Shown here one piece after another: positions 54,780 to 64,000 of a DNA stretch of 64,000 nt. The notes below the pieces were generated by a model. The model saw nothing but the letters and a program-made list of their open reading frames with translations, was not told where the DNA came from and did not search any database. The stretch is from contig OX485809.1 of the NCBI GenBank assembly GCA_950295325.1, positions 41,759,081 to 41,823,080 of the forward strand, given 5' to 3'. This DNA is from Polytrichum commune. Taxonomy: Eukaryota > Streptophyta > Polytrichopsida > Polytrichales > Polytrichaceae. Positions within the stretch are counted from its first letter, which is position 1, and each line of letters opens with the position of its first letter. The translations under genes were made by a program, and so were the position numbers.

Positions 54780-55105
54780 GATTCCAATGAATGCATAAGC
54801 TACAATGTGGCCCTTGCATCATTATATGATTATGATTCACTGAGAATTTCTTTCTTGCATGCACAACGAATTTGAAACCGACTCGACCCATACTCAACCC
54901 ATCCTCCTCTTCAGTTAGGACATTGAGAATGTACATGTATAAAACATGTATGTATATAGAACATCCAACAAGTTGAAATGTACGCATGTGAAATAAGATG
55001 TCCAAAAACGAAACGATGGTTGAAACTTCAATGGTTGAGCACTTGAGAGCTCATCACAAAAGGCCCGCCGTAAACCAAACCATCTCCGACTTCAGGCCGT
55101 CAGGG
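54780..55105. other. gene-free stretch
   Basis: Nothing recognisable. It lies between a MITE and the leader region of the phosphatase. Confidence 0.35.
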
Positions 55106-55109
55106 GAAT

Positions 55110-56028
55110 TAAAAAGGGGTTGCCAAGCCACCCCGTAAGCCCGGTTACCAAACCCCAGCAGCCAAGCGAGTTCCGTTACGTGACCGGGCGCCGGTTGCGA
55201 ATCCCCTGCAACGACTTTGGACAGCGGCCGAAGACTAACTTACTGCTGCCATGGCCAAAGCGCACAAGCTGGCAGGCACGGCTCCCCTTGCTTCTCTCCT
55301 CTCTCTTCTCTTCCTGCTCTTTCGTTCTCTCGGTCTTCTCATATTCCTCGCCTGAGCCGTTGCACAGAAGCAGAGAGGGGAAGAGCCGTTGCAGCAGCGC
55401 AAGAAGAAAGGAGGTCCAGCCGAGATTGCTGCAACCCACCAACTTCGTAGACAAACAACCGTCGCTGGCGCTTCCATCTTCTTGTTGCCCTCCATTCCGA
55501 GCCACAGCCAGAACCGCGGGACCTTGCATATCAAAGCAATCGGTGCATGCCACCGGGGTGGCAGCAGAAGCTTTCATGTAGGGTTTGCAGGGCAAGGGTT
55601 TCGGGCTCGGGGAGGTCAGAGGGGGCGGACTTGGAGATCTGAAAGGACAAAGGCGTTAGTTGCCAGGGGATGGGATGTGGCGTTTGTGTTGACAAGTGTG
55701 TGATGTGTGGTCTGTGATGTGTTTTGTGATGTGGGGATGATGATGTGTGAAGAATGTATACAGTGGCGGATGAGGGAGGAGGAGGAAACAGGAAGGGTTA
55801 GGAGGGGCACCAACATCATCATTTGTTGTGGGTGAGATGAGTTGTTCGGGGGCGAGGGATGAGGGTGGTAGAAGAATTAGTTGTAGTTGTTGTAGAGGTA
55901 GGGAGGGGAAGAAGAATAATATGGAAGAGGGACAGTGAGTGAGACATCAAGAAAAGGAAAGGCAAAGGCAAAGCAAAGCATGCAGGAGGAGGAGGTTGAA
56001 GGGAGAGAGGGGAGACATCATAAAGGCC
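55110..56028 (+). promoter_or_regulatory. 5' leader / promoter region of the MKP1-like gene
   Basis: A GC-richer block upstream of the coding exon, with a T230 fragment at its left edge, a CT-rich tract near 55,283-55,345 and a long purine-rich tract at 55,740-56,020. Several upstream ATGs occur, including a 34-codon frame at 55,251-55,355 and a 15-codon cysteine-rich frame at 55,670-55,717. Pyrimidine tracts are common at plant transcription starts, so the mRNA may begin near 55.3 kb. Confidence 0.5.
55251..55355 (+). CDS. candidate upstream ORF, 34 residues, hydrophobic
   Basis: The ATG has a strong plant initiation context (gccATGGcc). It opens a 34-codon frame with a basic start (MAKAHK) followed by a leucine-rich hydrophobic stretch, ending in TGA. 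If transcribed with the phosphatase mRNA it could act as a translation-attenuating upstream ORF. It may instead be untranslated leader or promoter DNA; there is no homology support. Confidence 0.25.
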   Translation: MAKAHKLAGTAPLASLLSLLFLLFRSLGLLIFLA

Positions 56029-58932
56029 ATGGTTGCGTGTGTGCAGCAATCTGTGAGTAGTAGCAGCCACGCCGTGTGTGACAAGAAGAACTTCAATCCT
56101 AATCCCGGGAGGACCGTGTTGCTGGATGGGCGCACCGTAGCTCTTTACAGTAGCAGTAGCGGTAACAGGAGCAGGATCAGTAGCAGGAGTAGACATCACC
56201 ACCCATTGCGTGACATCACTGCTTCCATGAGGCTTGCGGACGGCGAGAGGGGGTTAGTGGTAGTGCAGCAGCAGGATGGGGAAACCACCACAACAGGACT
56301 AGCAGGAGGAGGCGGAGGAGGAGGAGGGCATCATCATCGTCATCATCACCACGATGCATCATCGTTGTTATGTGATGTTGAGAGTGATGAGAGAGGGTCG
56401 TCATGTGTAGATGGTGGGGGAGGGGGTAGGTTTGCAAGGAAGAATTTCTGGAGAGCAGCAGGGTGGCAATCCCTCTCTGCTCCACCCAGTCCTACACCTT
56501 TACCCATGCAAGGCTCTGGGTTTGGTGACATTAGGAAAGCATTTCCACTCACACCGAGAGTTCAACCACAAGGAGGTGGGGTTAAGGTTAGGCCACCTCC
56601 ATTGCAACCACCAAGGAGGAGCACGGATGGGAATGGGATGTTTGATGAGGGAAATAACACGCAATGGCTACCTCCCACACCTGGGGGTAGGAGAGACATT
56701 CGAGGGATCATAGGGCCGGAGATGAAACTGGATTTGGGGGCTGTGCAAAGGAATCGGGATGCATGTGAGCCAACTGAAATGCAGCTGAAGAGGGACAAGT
56801 TTGCGTTTTTTGATAAGGAGTGTTCTCGAATTGTGGAGCATATCTACTTGGGGAGTGATGCTGTTGCGAGGAACCGGGATACTCTTCGAGAGAATGGGAT
56901 CACACATGTGCTTAACTGTGTTGGATTTGTGTGCCCTGAGTACTTTCCGAAGGAATTGAGCTACAAAACGTTGTGGCTGCAGGATAGCCCTTCTGAGGAC
57001 ATCACGAGTGTGTTGTATGACGTGTTCGACTACTTTGAGGAGGTTCATGAACAGGGTGGGAGAGTTTTTGTGCATTGTTGTCAGGGCGTGTCTCGCTCTA
57101 CCTCTTTGGTCATTGCGTATCTTATGTGGCGGGATGGAAGAAGCTTTGAAGATGCGTTTCAAGATGTGAAAGCGGCCAGAGGTGTGACTAACCCCAACAT
57201 GGGGTTTGCTTGCCAACTGCTCCAGTGTCAGAAACGAGTGCATGCTGCACCTGTGAGTCCTAATTCTGTGTTAAGGATGTACAGGATGGCTCCTCATTCC
57301 CCTTTTGACCCTCACCATCTTGTGCCCAAGACAGTCACTCACCCTGGGGTTGGTGCACTGGACTCCAGAGGGGCCTTTGTTATACATGTCCCCAATGCTC
57401 TCTATGTATGGGAGGGGGCTAAGTGCGACGCCGGCATGGTTACTGCTGCACAACATTTCACATTGCAAGTGGTCAGATATGAGAGGGCGCAAGGCCGCAT
57501 TGTCAAAGTCAGTGAAGGTGAGGAGACAATTGAGTTTTGGGATGCCTTGAAGAAAGGTGACTCTCAGGGTAGCAGAAGCAGTTTCAGCTTCCATCATCAT
57601 GAGGCGGGTGTGGGCAAGGAAAATGGGTCTCCCAAAATTGGGAGGGTTAGTGATTCAGGGATGGAGAGTGGGGTTTTCTCCCCGAGGAAAGTCTTGGGGT
57701 ATGACAAAGATTTTGAGACATACCTGAAAGCCAAAAATGGGCTTCCTCCACCTCAAGTGGCAGAATCAGGCCTCCCAACAACCCATGTCCCAAGGGACAG
57801 TGGCTGGAGTCGCTTGAAGAAGAAGTTCATGTCTGGGCCTGGTGGTAAGTTGAAGCAAGAGCGAGAAGGGTCAGATGCTGGAGCTCTGAAGCCGAAAGAT
57901 AGGGCACCCGCAGAGAAATCGCTCCTAGAAGCGCAGGCCGAGGAGGGCTGGACTGCAGGGTCAAGGCCTTTGTCGTCTCCGGATGCTTCACAGTGCTCCT
58001 CTGCCTCACCATTCTCGTTGCATTCATTTTCTTCACATTCCTCGCAATCGCCCCCTTTCATGACATCCCCATGCATGTCACCTCCTCCTTCGCCATCCCC
58101 TTCTCTGTCCCACACTCCCTCCCCAAATTCTTCAGCATGGTCCCCCACATCCTTCCACACATCCTTCCCATCGCTTGATGCTCTGCCCAACCCACTGGAT
58201 GCGAAGCAATCTCGATCTTCACCCTCAAAGGTACTGGCTCCATCCCTCGCAAAACGAAGGGGCAGTGTGTTGCCCTCGCTCAGCGTACCCAACCCTGTGG
58301 ATGAGCCTCCTTCAACTCCAAGGAAAAGCCCGGAGCTCTCTTCTACCTCTACCAAACATTCCAAGGAGCGAGATCCTCAGGCAATACCTGAATCTGGCAA
58401 TGTTGGGTGTGGTGTGGATGCACTAAACACATTAAGAAGGCAAGGAGGATCAGCTGGCTGTGAACAAAGTGCAGAGGGCTGTGGTGCATGGGCTTCTTCT
58501 TCGTCAAGGCCCTGGTTTGGGCACCAAGCAGAGGAGGACATTGCTGAGAGTTCATGTGATCGAGGAAGAGAATCGTTGAAAATTGAGGCGCGTGTGCCCT
58601 GCCTTTTTGAGTGGCCACAGCTGGTGAAGATTGAAATGTTTGATGCTGATGACCTCCATTCCGGCGCAGCCTTTGTCCTGCTGGTGCCGGATGCATCTGA
58701 TGGGAGAGGAGGCCAATTGTATCTCTGGGTGGGCCTCCAGAGACGGAATGACCAAGATTGGCAACATATTGGGGCGGAATTGGCTCAGCTCTTAAATCTC
58801 CGCCGTGACATCCCTGTTAAGGTCCACTCTCACATCTTTCCTTGGGAAGTTCTTTCTTCTACCTTTTTCAATCCACTTCTGGGCACCATGGAAGCCAATG
58901 GTCCATGTTCATTCTGCCTGTCTTGCAAGTGA
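56029..58932 (+). CDS. MKP1: MKP1-type MAP kinase phosphatase (dual-specificity phosphatase with gelsolin-like regions)
   Basis: One uninterrupted exon of 967 residues. I chose the ATG at 56,029 (gccATGGtt context); the frame is open further upstream but has no earlier in-frame ATG. Order: a low-complexity N-terminus (Gly run about 93-100, then His-rich); the MKP1-typical 'KNFWRAAGWQS' motif (F140, W141); a dual-specificity phosphatase domain at about 266-405, with general acid Asp319 in WLQDSPSED and the active-site loop HCCQGVSRS (Cys350, Arg356); a gelsolin-like region from about 445 ('DSRGAFVIHVP...YVWEG'); a Ser/Pro-rich linker; and a second gelsolin-like segment from about 858 ('GGQLYLWVG'). 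In plants MKP1 dephosphorylates stress and immunity MAP kinases. It is longer than Arabidopsis MKP1, mainly in the N-terminus and linker. The last about 35 residues after 'RRDIPVKV' do not look conserved, so a missed 3' intron is possible. Confidence 0.93.
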   Translation: MVACVQQSVSSSSHAVCDKKNFNPNPGRTVLLDGRTVALYSSSSGNRSRISSRSRHHHPLRDITASMRLADGERGLVVVQQQDGETTTTGLAGGGGGGGGHHHRHHHHDASSLLCDVESDERGSSCVDGGGGGRFARKNFWRAAGWQSLSAPPSPTPLPMQGSGFGDIRKAFPLTPRVQPQGGGVKVRPPPLQPPRRSTDGNGMFDEGNNTQWLPPTPGGRRDIRGIIGPEMKLDLGAVQRNRDACEPTEMQLKRDKFAFFDKECSRIVEHIYLGSDAVARNRDTLRENGITHVLNCVGFVCPEYFPKELSYKTLWLQDSPSEDITSVLYDVFDYFEEVHEQGGRVFVHCCQGVSRSTSLVIAYLMWRDGRSFEDAFQDVKAARGVTNPNMGFACQLLQCQKRVHAAPVSPNSVLRMYRMAPHSPFDPHHLVPKTVTHPGVGALDSRGAFVIHVPNALYVWEGAKCDAGMVTAAQHFTLQVVRYERAQGRIVKVSEGEETIEFWDALKKGDSQGSRSSFSFHHHEAGVGKENGSPKIGRVSDSGMESGVFSPRKVLGYDKDFETYLKAKNGLPPPQVAESGLPTTHVPRDSGWSRLKKKFMSGPGGKLKQEREGSDAGALKPKDRAPAEKSLLEAQAEEGWTAGSRPLSSPDASQCSSASPFSLHSFSSHSSQSPPFMTSPCMSPPPSPSPSLSHTPSPNSSAWSPTSFHTSFPSLDALPNPLDAKQSRSSPSKVLAPSLAKRRGSVLPSLSVPNPVDEPPSTPRKSPELSSTSTKHSKERDPQAIPESGNVGCGVDALNTLRRQGGSAGCEQSAEGCGAWASSSSRPWFGHQAEEDIAESSCDRGRESLKIEARVPCLFEWPQLVKIEMFDADDLHSGAAFVLLVPDASDGRGGQLYLWVGLQRRNDQDWQHIGAELAQLLNLRRDIPVKVHSHIFPWEVLSSTFFNPLLGTMEANGPCSFCLSCK

Positions 58933-61900
58933 ATTGTAACGAAAGGTGTAGGTTAATTGGCCTGATACATTCATTCACATCAATCTTTTCTCACATTGAA
59001 ATCATAAAAAAGCGTTCTTATCTAGAAGATTTGAAGTCATCAGTAATGATACTGATGAAGCTGACATTAATTGCATTTGGAGTTTGGAAGGGCACACTGG
59101 TCAACGGTCTTCAATATCTGGGACAAAGAGTGTCATGGAACAGATATTCCAAGGTCTTGTCTCATGTAGGAATTCTATTATGATAAGTATATTTCCACAG
59201 GAGCTCGTGTTGTAGCAACCAGAGCACATTGATTATTGGCATAACCGCGAAGTTCAGCAGTGGAGATGTGCCTCAACCAGTCATACTGTAATCATAACCT
59301 AGTTTATGTGCGCCAAACTATTTTCCAACATTTGCAGAACTTCTTTGTGGTCCTTGTAAGCATGAAGCTTCTCTTGATGGTTGAGGTGATCTGTCCAACT
59401 AACAGCGCACCCTAAACAATGATCTCTTCAAAACTTCTAGGGTGACCTTGAAAGTCAAAATTTAAAAAGAGATCTTCCTTAGAGCATGTTCAATATTTGC
59501 ATTCAGTTGGTGGACCTCGAGCTCAGCTATCTGGACATGGTGTTAGGAATGCTAGCAGAGGAGTCACTGACTTCTACCACAGTGTATTTAAGGTTCGTTA
59601 GGTTGGTAAAACAGCTGGAGGATCAACTATAGGAAGTTATACAGTTTACTAACCAAAGAAATTGAAAAGAGGCGAACTCTATTGGATCCATAAATGGGGA
59701 GGTCCATATTTGTATGAAATCAGGTGCAGCTAACATAAATGTAGCCAGAGTGGCATACTGAACATTGACCCAGATGCCATGAATAGTGGTGGGATACAGG
59801 AATTATGACTATTTGAAACCTTCTAAATGTATAGTACACGCGTATGTGTGGAATGTACTGCACTTTGGTCTTGACTACATGACCCCTGGGCTGAAGAAGA
59901 TTTGTCACTGAATGTGCAGGTAGTATCAGACGGACATGAGCCAAATGAGTTTTGGGACAACTTTATCAATGGATGACTGCTGAACCTTTATTGGTCAACC
60001 TTGTGTACTGGGGCTTCAACTACCCTTTTCCCATCAACCAACCTTGCAGCAGAGCTTTATAAGCCAACTGAAGCGAGTTAACTTGTGATCACTTTATGTG
60101 GGAGCAGAGCACCCTTTATCTTGCAATATGGCTTGTTAATCACAAGTTGGGATATAAATGATTCCATCAGGACTGAAGAACATGTATCACCAGCCATCCC
60201 GAGGTCATGTTAGAGTGACCCTAAATGCAACAGCAGGATCAACTTTGGACCCTTGAATGCCGTTGGGGCCAAAGGAGAGACCACGTGAAGAGGAGGCTGG
60301 TCTTTCAAAGCAACAAGTTCTGTGTAATTTGCAAGGTGGTCCAGTGGGGAGCTTATCCATTTTTCCGAATGTAACCGCATCCATGACAGCATTCAGAAGG
60401 GGAGCTGTGCTCTTTGAGAGATAGTGCATGCGTGCCTGCCTGGGTTACAAACCTTGTGCATAGAATTTTTTGGGTGCCCATTTTTTACTTTGTACCATAA
60501 ACTCATTCATTTCGTAGTGGCAATTTAGCAGTAAAACCTAGCTTTTACCAGGTGTCAGAAACAAGTGTGCAGCGGCAACTCGAAAGCTGAAATTTACATC
60601 CAAGCGTTTTTCATCAGCCAGAACCTCTGTTTCTTGGGGAACAATTTGAACATCATGATGATCATATGAATTGAGTAAATGGATGCAGACTAGGGTCCTA
60701 TGTGCAAAATGAGTCCAGCCTCTCCACATGAAAAGATAATGGAAGTTTTCTTGCGAGGTTTGTATGGGTAGCCTCCTATGACTGACCAACGCAAATGCTG
60801 ATTGGAAACTACATCAAAAGTAGTCCAAAGCCCTCAATCTTCTGTACTATGTGCAGCAGGAGGGTGACTCCTCGGAGACTGAGCCAGTAAGGTACCTTTG
60901 TCCTTGAAAATCATGTATCATGCTATGCAATACATGTATTCAGGAGTTTAGTAAATGTCAGACACTCCTGGCATTGGTCATGTTCATAGTATCAGCGAGC
61001 CAGTCAATCAATCCTCGTGTCCTTTTTAGCACTCCAAGCAACCCCCCACCAAGTAAAGTCAAAGTCAAATGAGTGCTTGCATGTACCAAGCAGAGTCAAG
61101 GATGCTAATTATTCCCTCGACCCACAAATCTTGTCGCTCTCCACAGGAATATATATGTTCCAAGCAGCAAAAGGGGTAACAGTTTTGTTTAAAGATAAGT
61201 GCACGTCTGTCTTCCTATCCTCTTGGAACCAACTTCTCTTTTACGATTTACAACATCTAACTTATCCTGTTTGACTCTCACTTCCTATGAATAGATTCGC
61301 ATGAGAACCCAGTAAGTTAAGTTATTACCATTCATATGAAGACAACACTTAAACATTGTGTGGACTCCGGAGAGAGGGAATTATTGCATAGAAGTATAAA
61401 TCTCATTCCTCCAGCACAAAAGCCCTCAAATAGAATGTAGTAGCCTGGATGTTGCTATCTTTAGCTTATTTGACATAGGAATAAGGTTCAAAGACCCGAA
61501 TTAGTATAGTCCAAGTCACTTGAGATGAATCGGCCACAAACTTATAAGAGATCAAGTTTTTATGTTGAATGCATGAGAGGTACGTTTGTGTGTGATAATC
61601 TCCTCTCTCCACACTCTGCAATGCAAGGGCGAGAGGGAATTCTTGTATGTGATGGTAACTCATTCACTTTTAGTATAGTAACGTCTTAAAATACTTTGTA
61701 GTTCAGAGGGTTTCTATTTTATTTTTATTCAACATATTTTTCCAATAAAAAATCACAAATCCATATGTTTTGTTTTACGTCGTTTGCTTTAGATACGATC
61801 TATAACAAGCATGTGTTTTTTGTGCAATCTAAAGTGGATAATGTTGAGTGTTGACTTTTTGTGTCATTCAACCTTAGAGGCGTGCTACATTTTTTGGGGT

Positions 61901-63290
61901 CCTTAGAATACTACCATTTGTGTATAATTTAGAAAAAAAATAGTTGCCCACTTTGGGGAAAAGAAGAGGTGACGGTATTTGGCAATTGATGAAATTACAA
62001 TGCTTCTACATCAACCACGTCCTTTTTAGTACGTAGCTCTACCGGTGGGACGGGAGAAAGGTTTGAGTCTTTTGTCATAGTTTTGTCATGGTGACATCAA
62101 TATGTGACGTCATGTACAATGGATAACATTCTAGTGAGTGCCTTTCCAAAGCAAAATGAAAGCGGACATGCCTTCCATGTGTTAATTGCCCCACTTGGTG
62201 GTAGCTTTGGTTCCATATGAATGTTCCGACATGGAAATGATCGTTGAAACATCTTTATATTTGATTTCAAAGATATAAAGGAGACAATTGTCTTCATGTG
62301 CCTTCTAAGTCTCGTAATGGCCATTACATGATTACATATAGACTTAGATGCAAATGTACATATGAACTTGGTTAGGGTATGTTTGCGATGTTTACTCCTG
62401 TTAGATTTCTTTCACACATCTTTCCGTCCCATCAAGGATCGAGGCTTGGTGTTTAGCACGTTTGAGCCTATATTCACTTGGGCTCCAACCTTGATCAAAT
62501 TTGCAAGGTACTTCTCCATTTTCAATATGCCCCATAACATTACACCACATCCATGTGTTGCATCCCTACTTTATTGAGGGCTTAGAACTAAGAACTAAGA
62601 ACCATAACATACCTTGCCTTTGTCGTAAAGACGAGGTTCAATGATGGCCAACAATGTCGATCCCACACCATGGTTGAGTATAGGCCCTTTACAACCCATT
62701 TATAGCATGACCCTAGGCTGACCAAGTTGGCAAGCATGCCGTTGGCTAAACCTAGACCTTGAAGAGCCGATAGATACACCCATTGAAGAGGCCAATTGCC
62801 AAAAGCTATTATACTCAGGTTGAGTGTCCTTAAAATACAAGTACCCCCGAATATACAATGGAGTTGAATTATGTTATGCCTTGTTTAAGAAGTTAACCAA
62901 AATATGAAACCCAACTAGGATTAATCACGTATAACACCGCTTTAGACCACATACCCTTACAAAGCAACTATTTTCATATTAATGGTGGGGTCCCATCCTC
63001 AAGATTCAAGTCATTCCCGAGCAACTTGTATGTTTAACATATTATTGTTAGAAACACTCCTCACATGTTGAAGGTTTGAATGCATAAAGCCAGTCCAGTC
63101 CATCCACTTCTTTAGCAATTGCCCCAATTGGAGGGCATGTGACATATTAAATTGATAAACACACCTAAGCATGGCGGCAACTTGACTATCCTTTGTTTTA
63201 TCCCTTACGACTCATTGTACCTCCTTATAAGTTCCCACACATTTTGGACAACCCGTTGACCCAATGACCCATACTATAGTTGGGTAGACT
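58933..63290. other. 3' flank of the phosphatase gene and gene-free DNA
   Basis: 58.9 to about 61.3 kb has mixed composition unlike the repeat-rich parts and probably includes the 3' UTR and downstream flank. I saw no frame with protein likeness. 61.3-63.3 kb is AT-rich repeat-type DNA with nothing recognised. Confidence 0.4.
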
Positions 63291-63300
63291 ATAGTAGGTA

Positions 63301-63523
63301 CACTAATATATGATATTTAGTGTCACTTACTATTTGGAATTACACAATGCTGCATCTATTTATTGTATATCTCATATTTTACCAACAAAATGTCAAACTA
63401 GTTGTTTGGACATTATAGAACAATCACAACTTTACTTGGTAATGTTTACATCAATAGTAAAAAGGTATAGCATAGCATTGTGTAAATCCAAATAGTAAGT
63501 GACACTAAATATCATATTTAGTG
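63301..63523. mobile_element. TA-flanked MITE, 223-bp copy (best preserved)
   Basis: The left end 'cactaatatatgatatttag' then 'tgtcacttactatttggaat' and 'tacacaatgc', and the right end 'gtgtaaatccaaatagtaag' then 'tgacactaaat' and 'atcatatttagtg', are inverted repeats of about 50 bp flanked by TA. Each end is itself close to a palindrome (cactaaatat/atatttagtg). Confidence 0.88.
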
Positions 63524-63705
63524 TAGTACTACCGAGGATAGTTTGGTGGGAAATGGTACCACACCATTTGAGATGCAACACACATGTGTTAACTACTCAA
63601 ACTCATCCTGCTTTTATGTTTACACAACATGCACATGCTTAGCAAATTTAAGACCGGATATCATATACATAAGCAGAGTTGCACTCAAACAAACCAGCCC
63701 CCTAT

Positions 63706-63900
63706 GGGTGAGTTTCCATGTAGGCCGCTTGCCCATTAGATTGTAGTGGGAATAAAGACAAACTTGTCCAAATGTAGATGGAATATGATGGGGTAGGGTT
63801 TGTATGTACCGACTAGCTACTCTTATCTTCTCAAATTTGGGTCCACCTACTAACCTCTTCCTCCAAGGCACCCAAGATAGACCTCGTCCATCAATCCTTC
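63706..63900 (-). mobile_element. partial copy of the GGTGAG-ended TIR element
   Basis: 'gggtgagtttccatgtaggc' followed by 'aaacttgtccaaatgtagat' and 'cacctactaacctcttcctc' is the inverted form of the right half of 45,959-46,378. The far end is not resolved; it may continue to the window edge. Confidence 0.7.
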
Positions 63901-64000
63901 GGTGATGGAACCGCCACTCAAATCATCTCCAAGTGACAAAATCTTACCCTCATTCAAAAGAGGGAAATATACCTACTCAAATTATCTCACAAACCTTTAT

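Noticed and set aside
55176-55595. 139-codon minus-strand frame in the phosphatase leader
   Set aside because: A shadow of GC-rich leader DNA; overlapping frames exist on both strands and none has family likeness.
55939-56028. Upstream extension of the phosphatase frame by 30 codons
   Set aside because: The frame is open, but its first codon would be GTG. The first in-frame ATG is at 56,029 with a good context, so the extension is treated as leader.

Overview
The window looks like nuclear DNA of a land plant. It is AT-rich, has long gene-poor stretches full of decayed transposons, and carries only two recognisable host genes. Both are plant-type signalling genes: an NDR-class AGC protein kinase in 13 coding exons (25,903-33,190, +) and a plant MKP1-class dual-specificity phosphatase with gelsolin-like regions in one long open exon (56,029-58,932, +). 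The low gene density, the short-intron/long-intergene layout and the LINE type fit a seed-free plant (fern, lycophyte or bryophyte) or another large plant genome. The species cannot be fixed from the sequence alone.

Layout. 1-23.6 kb: transposon-derived DNA. It holds a long fold-back element (1.92-2.18 kb), TA-flanked MITEs (5.9-6.4 kb), a 529-bp-type TIR element (6.95-7.4 kb), two almost identical 533-bp PIF/Harbinger-like MITEs (11.3 and 15.1 kb), a tRNA-type SINE flanked by a 61-bp perfect repeat (12.8-13.1 kb), a LINE reverse-transcriptase relic split by one of those MITEs (14.3-17.0 kb), another Harbinger-like MITE (19.8 kb), and a decayed pogo/CENP-B-type DDE transposase (21.5-23.0 kb, -). 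23.7-25.9 kb: GC-richer promoter/leader DNA of the kinase, with internal tandem duplications. 25.9-33.2 kb: the kinase gene. 33.2-55.1 kb: repeats again, including a three-unit tandem array interrupted by a MITE, a MITE nested inside another TIR element, an LTR-like pair and further MITEs. 55.1-58.9 kb: leader and coding exon of the phosphatase. 58.9-64 kb: flanking DNA, then more MITE copies.

The two genes are 23 kb apart on the same strand and nothing suggests co-regulation. NDR kinases act with MOB proteins in growth and polarity control. MKP1 dephosphorylates MAP kinases. The most informative non-genic result is transposition history that can be read directly. Two MITE insertions can be reversed by eye: one restores a LINE reading frame, and the other matches a related element in the window that lacks the insertion. 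A pogo-like transposase relic also lies beside a sequence resembling the right end of the TA-flanked MITE family, which suggests it may have been their source.
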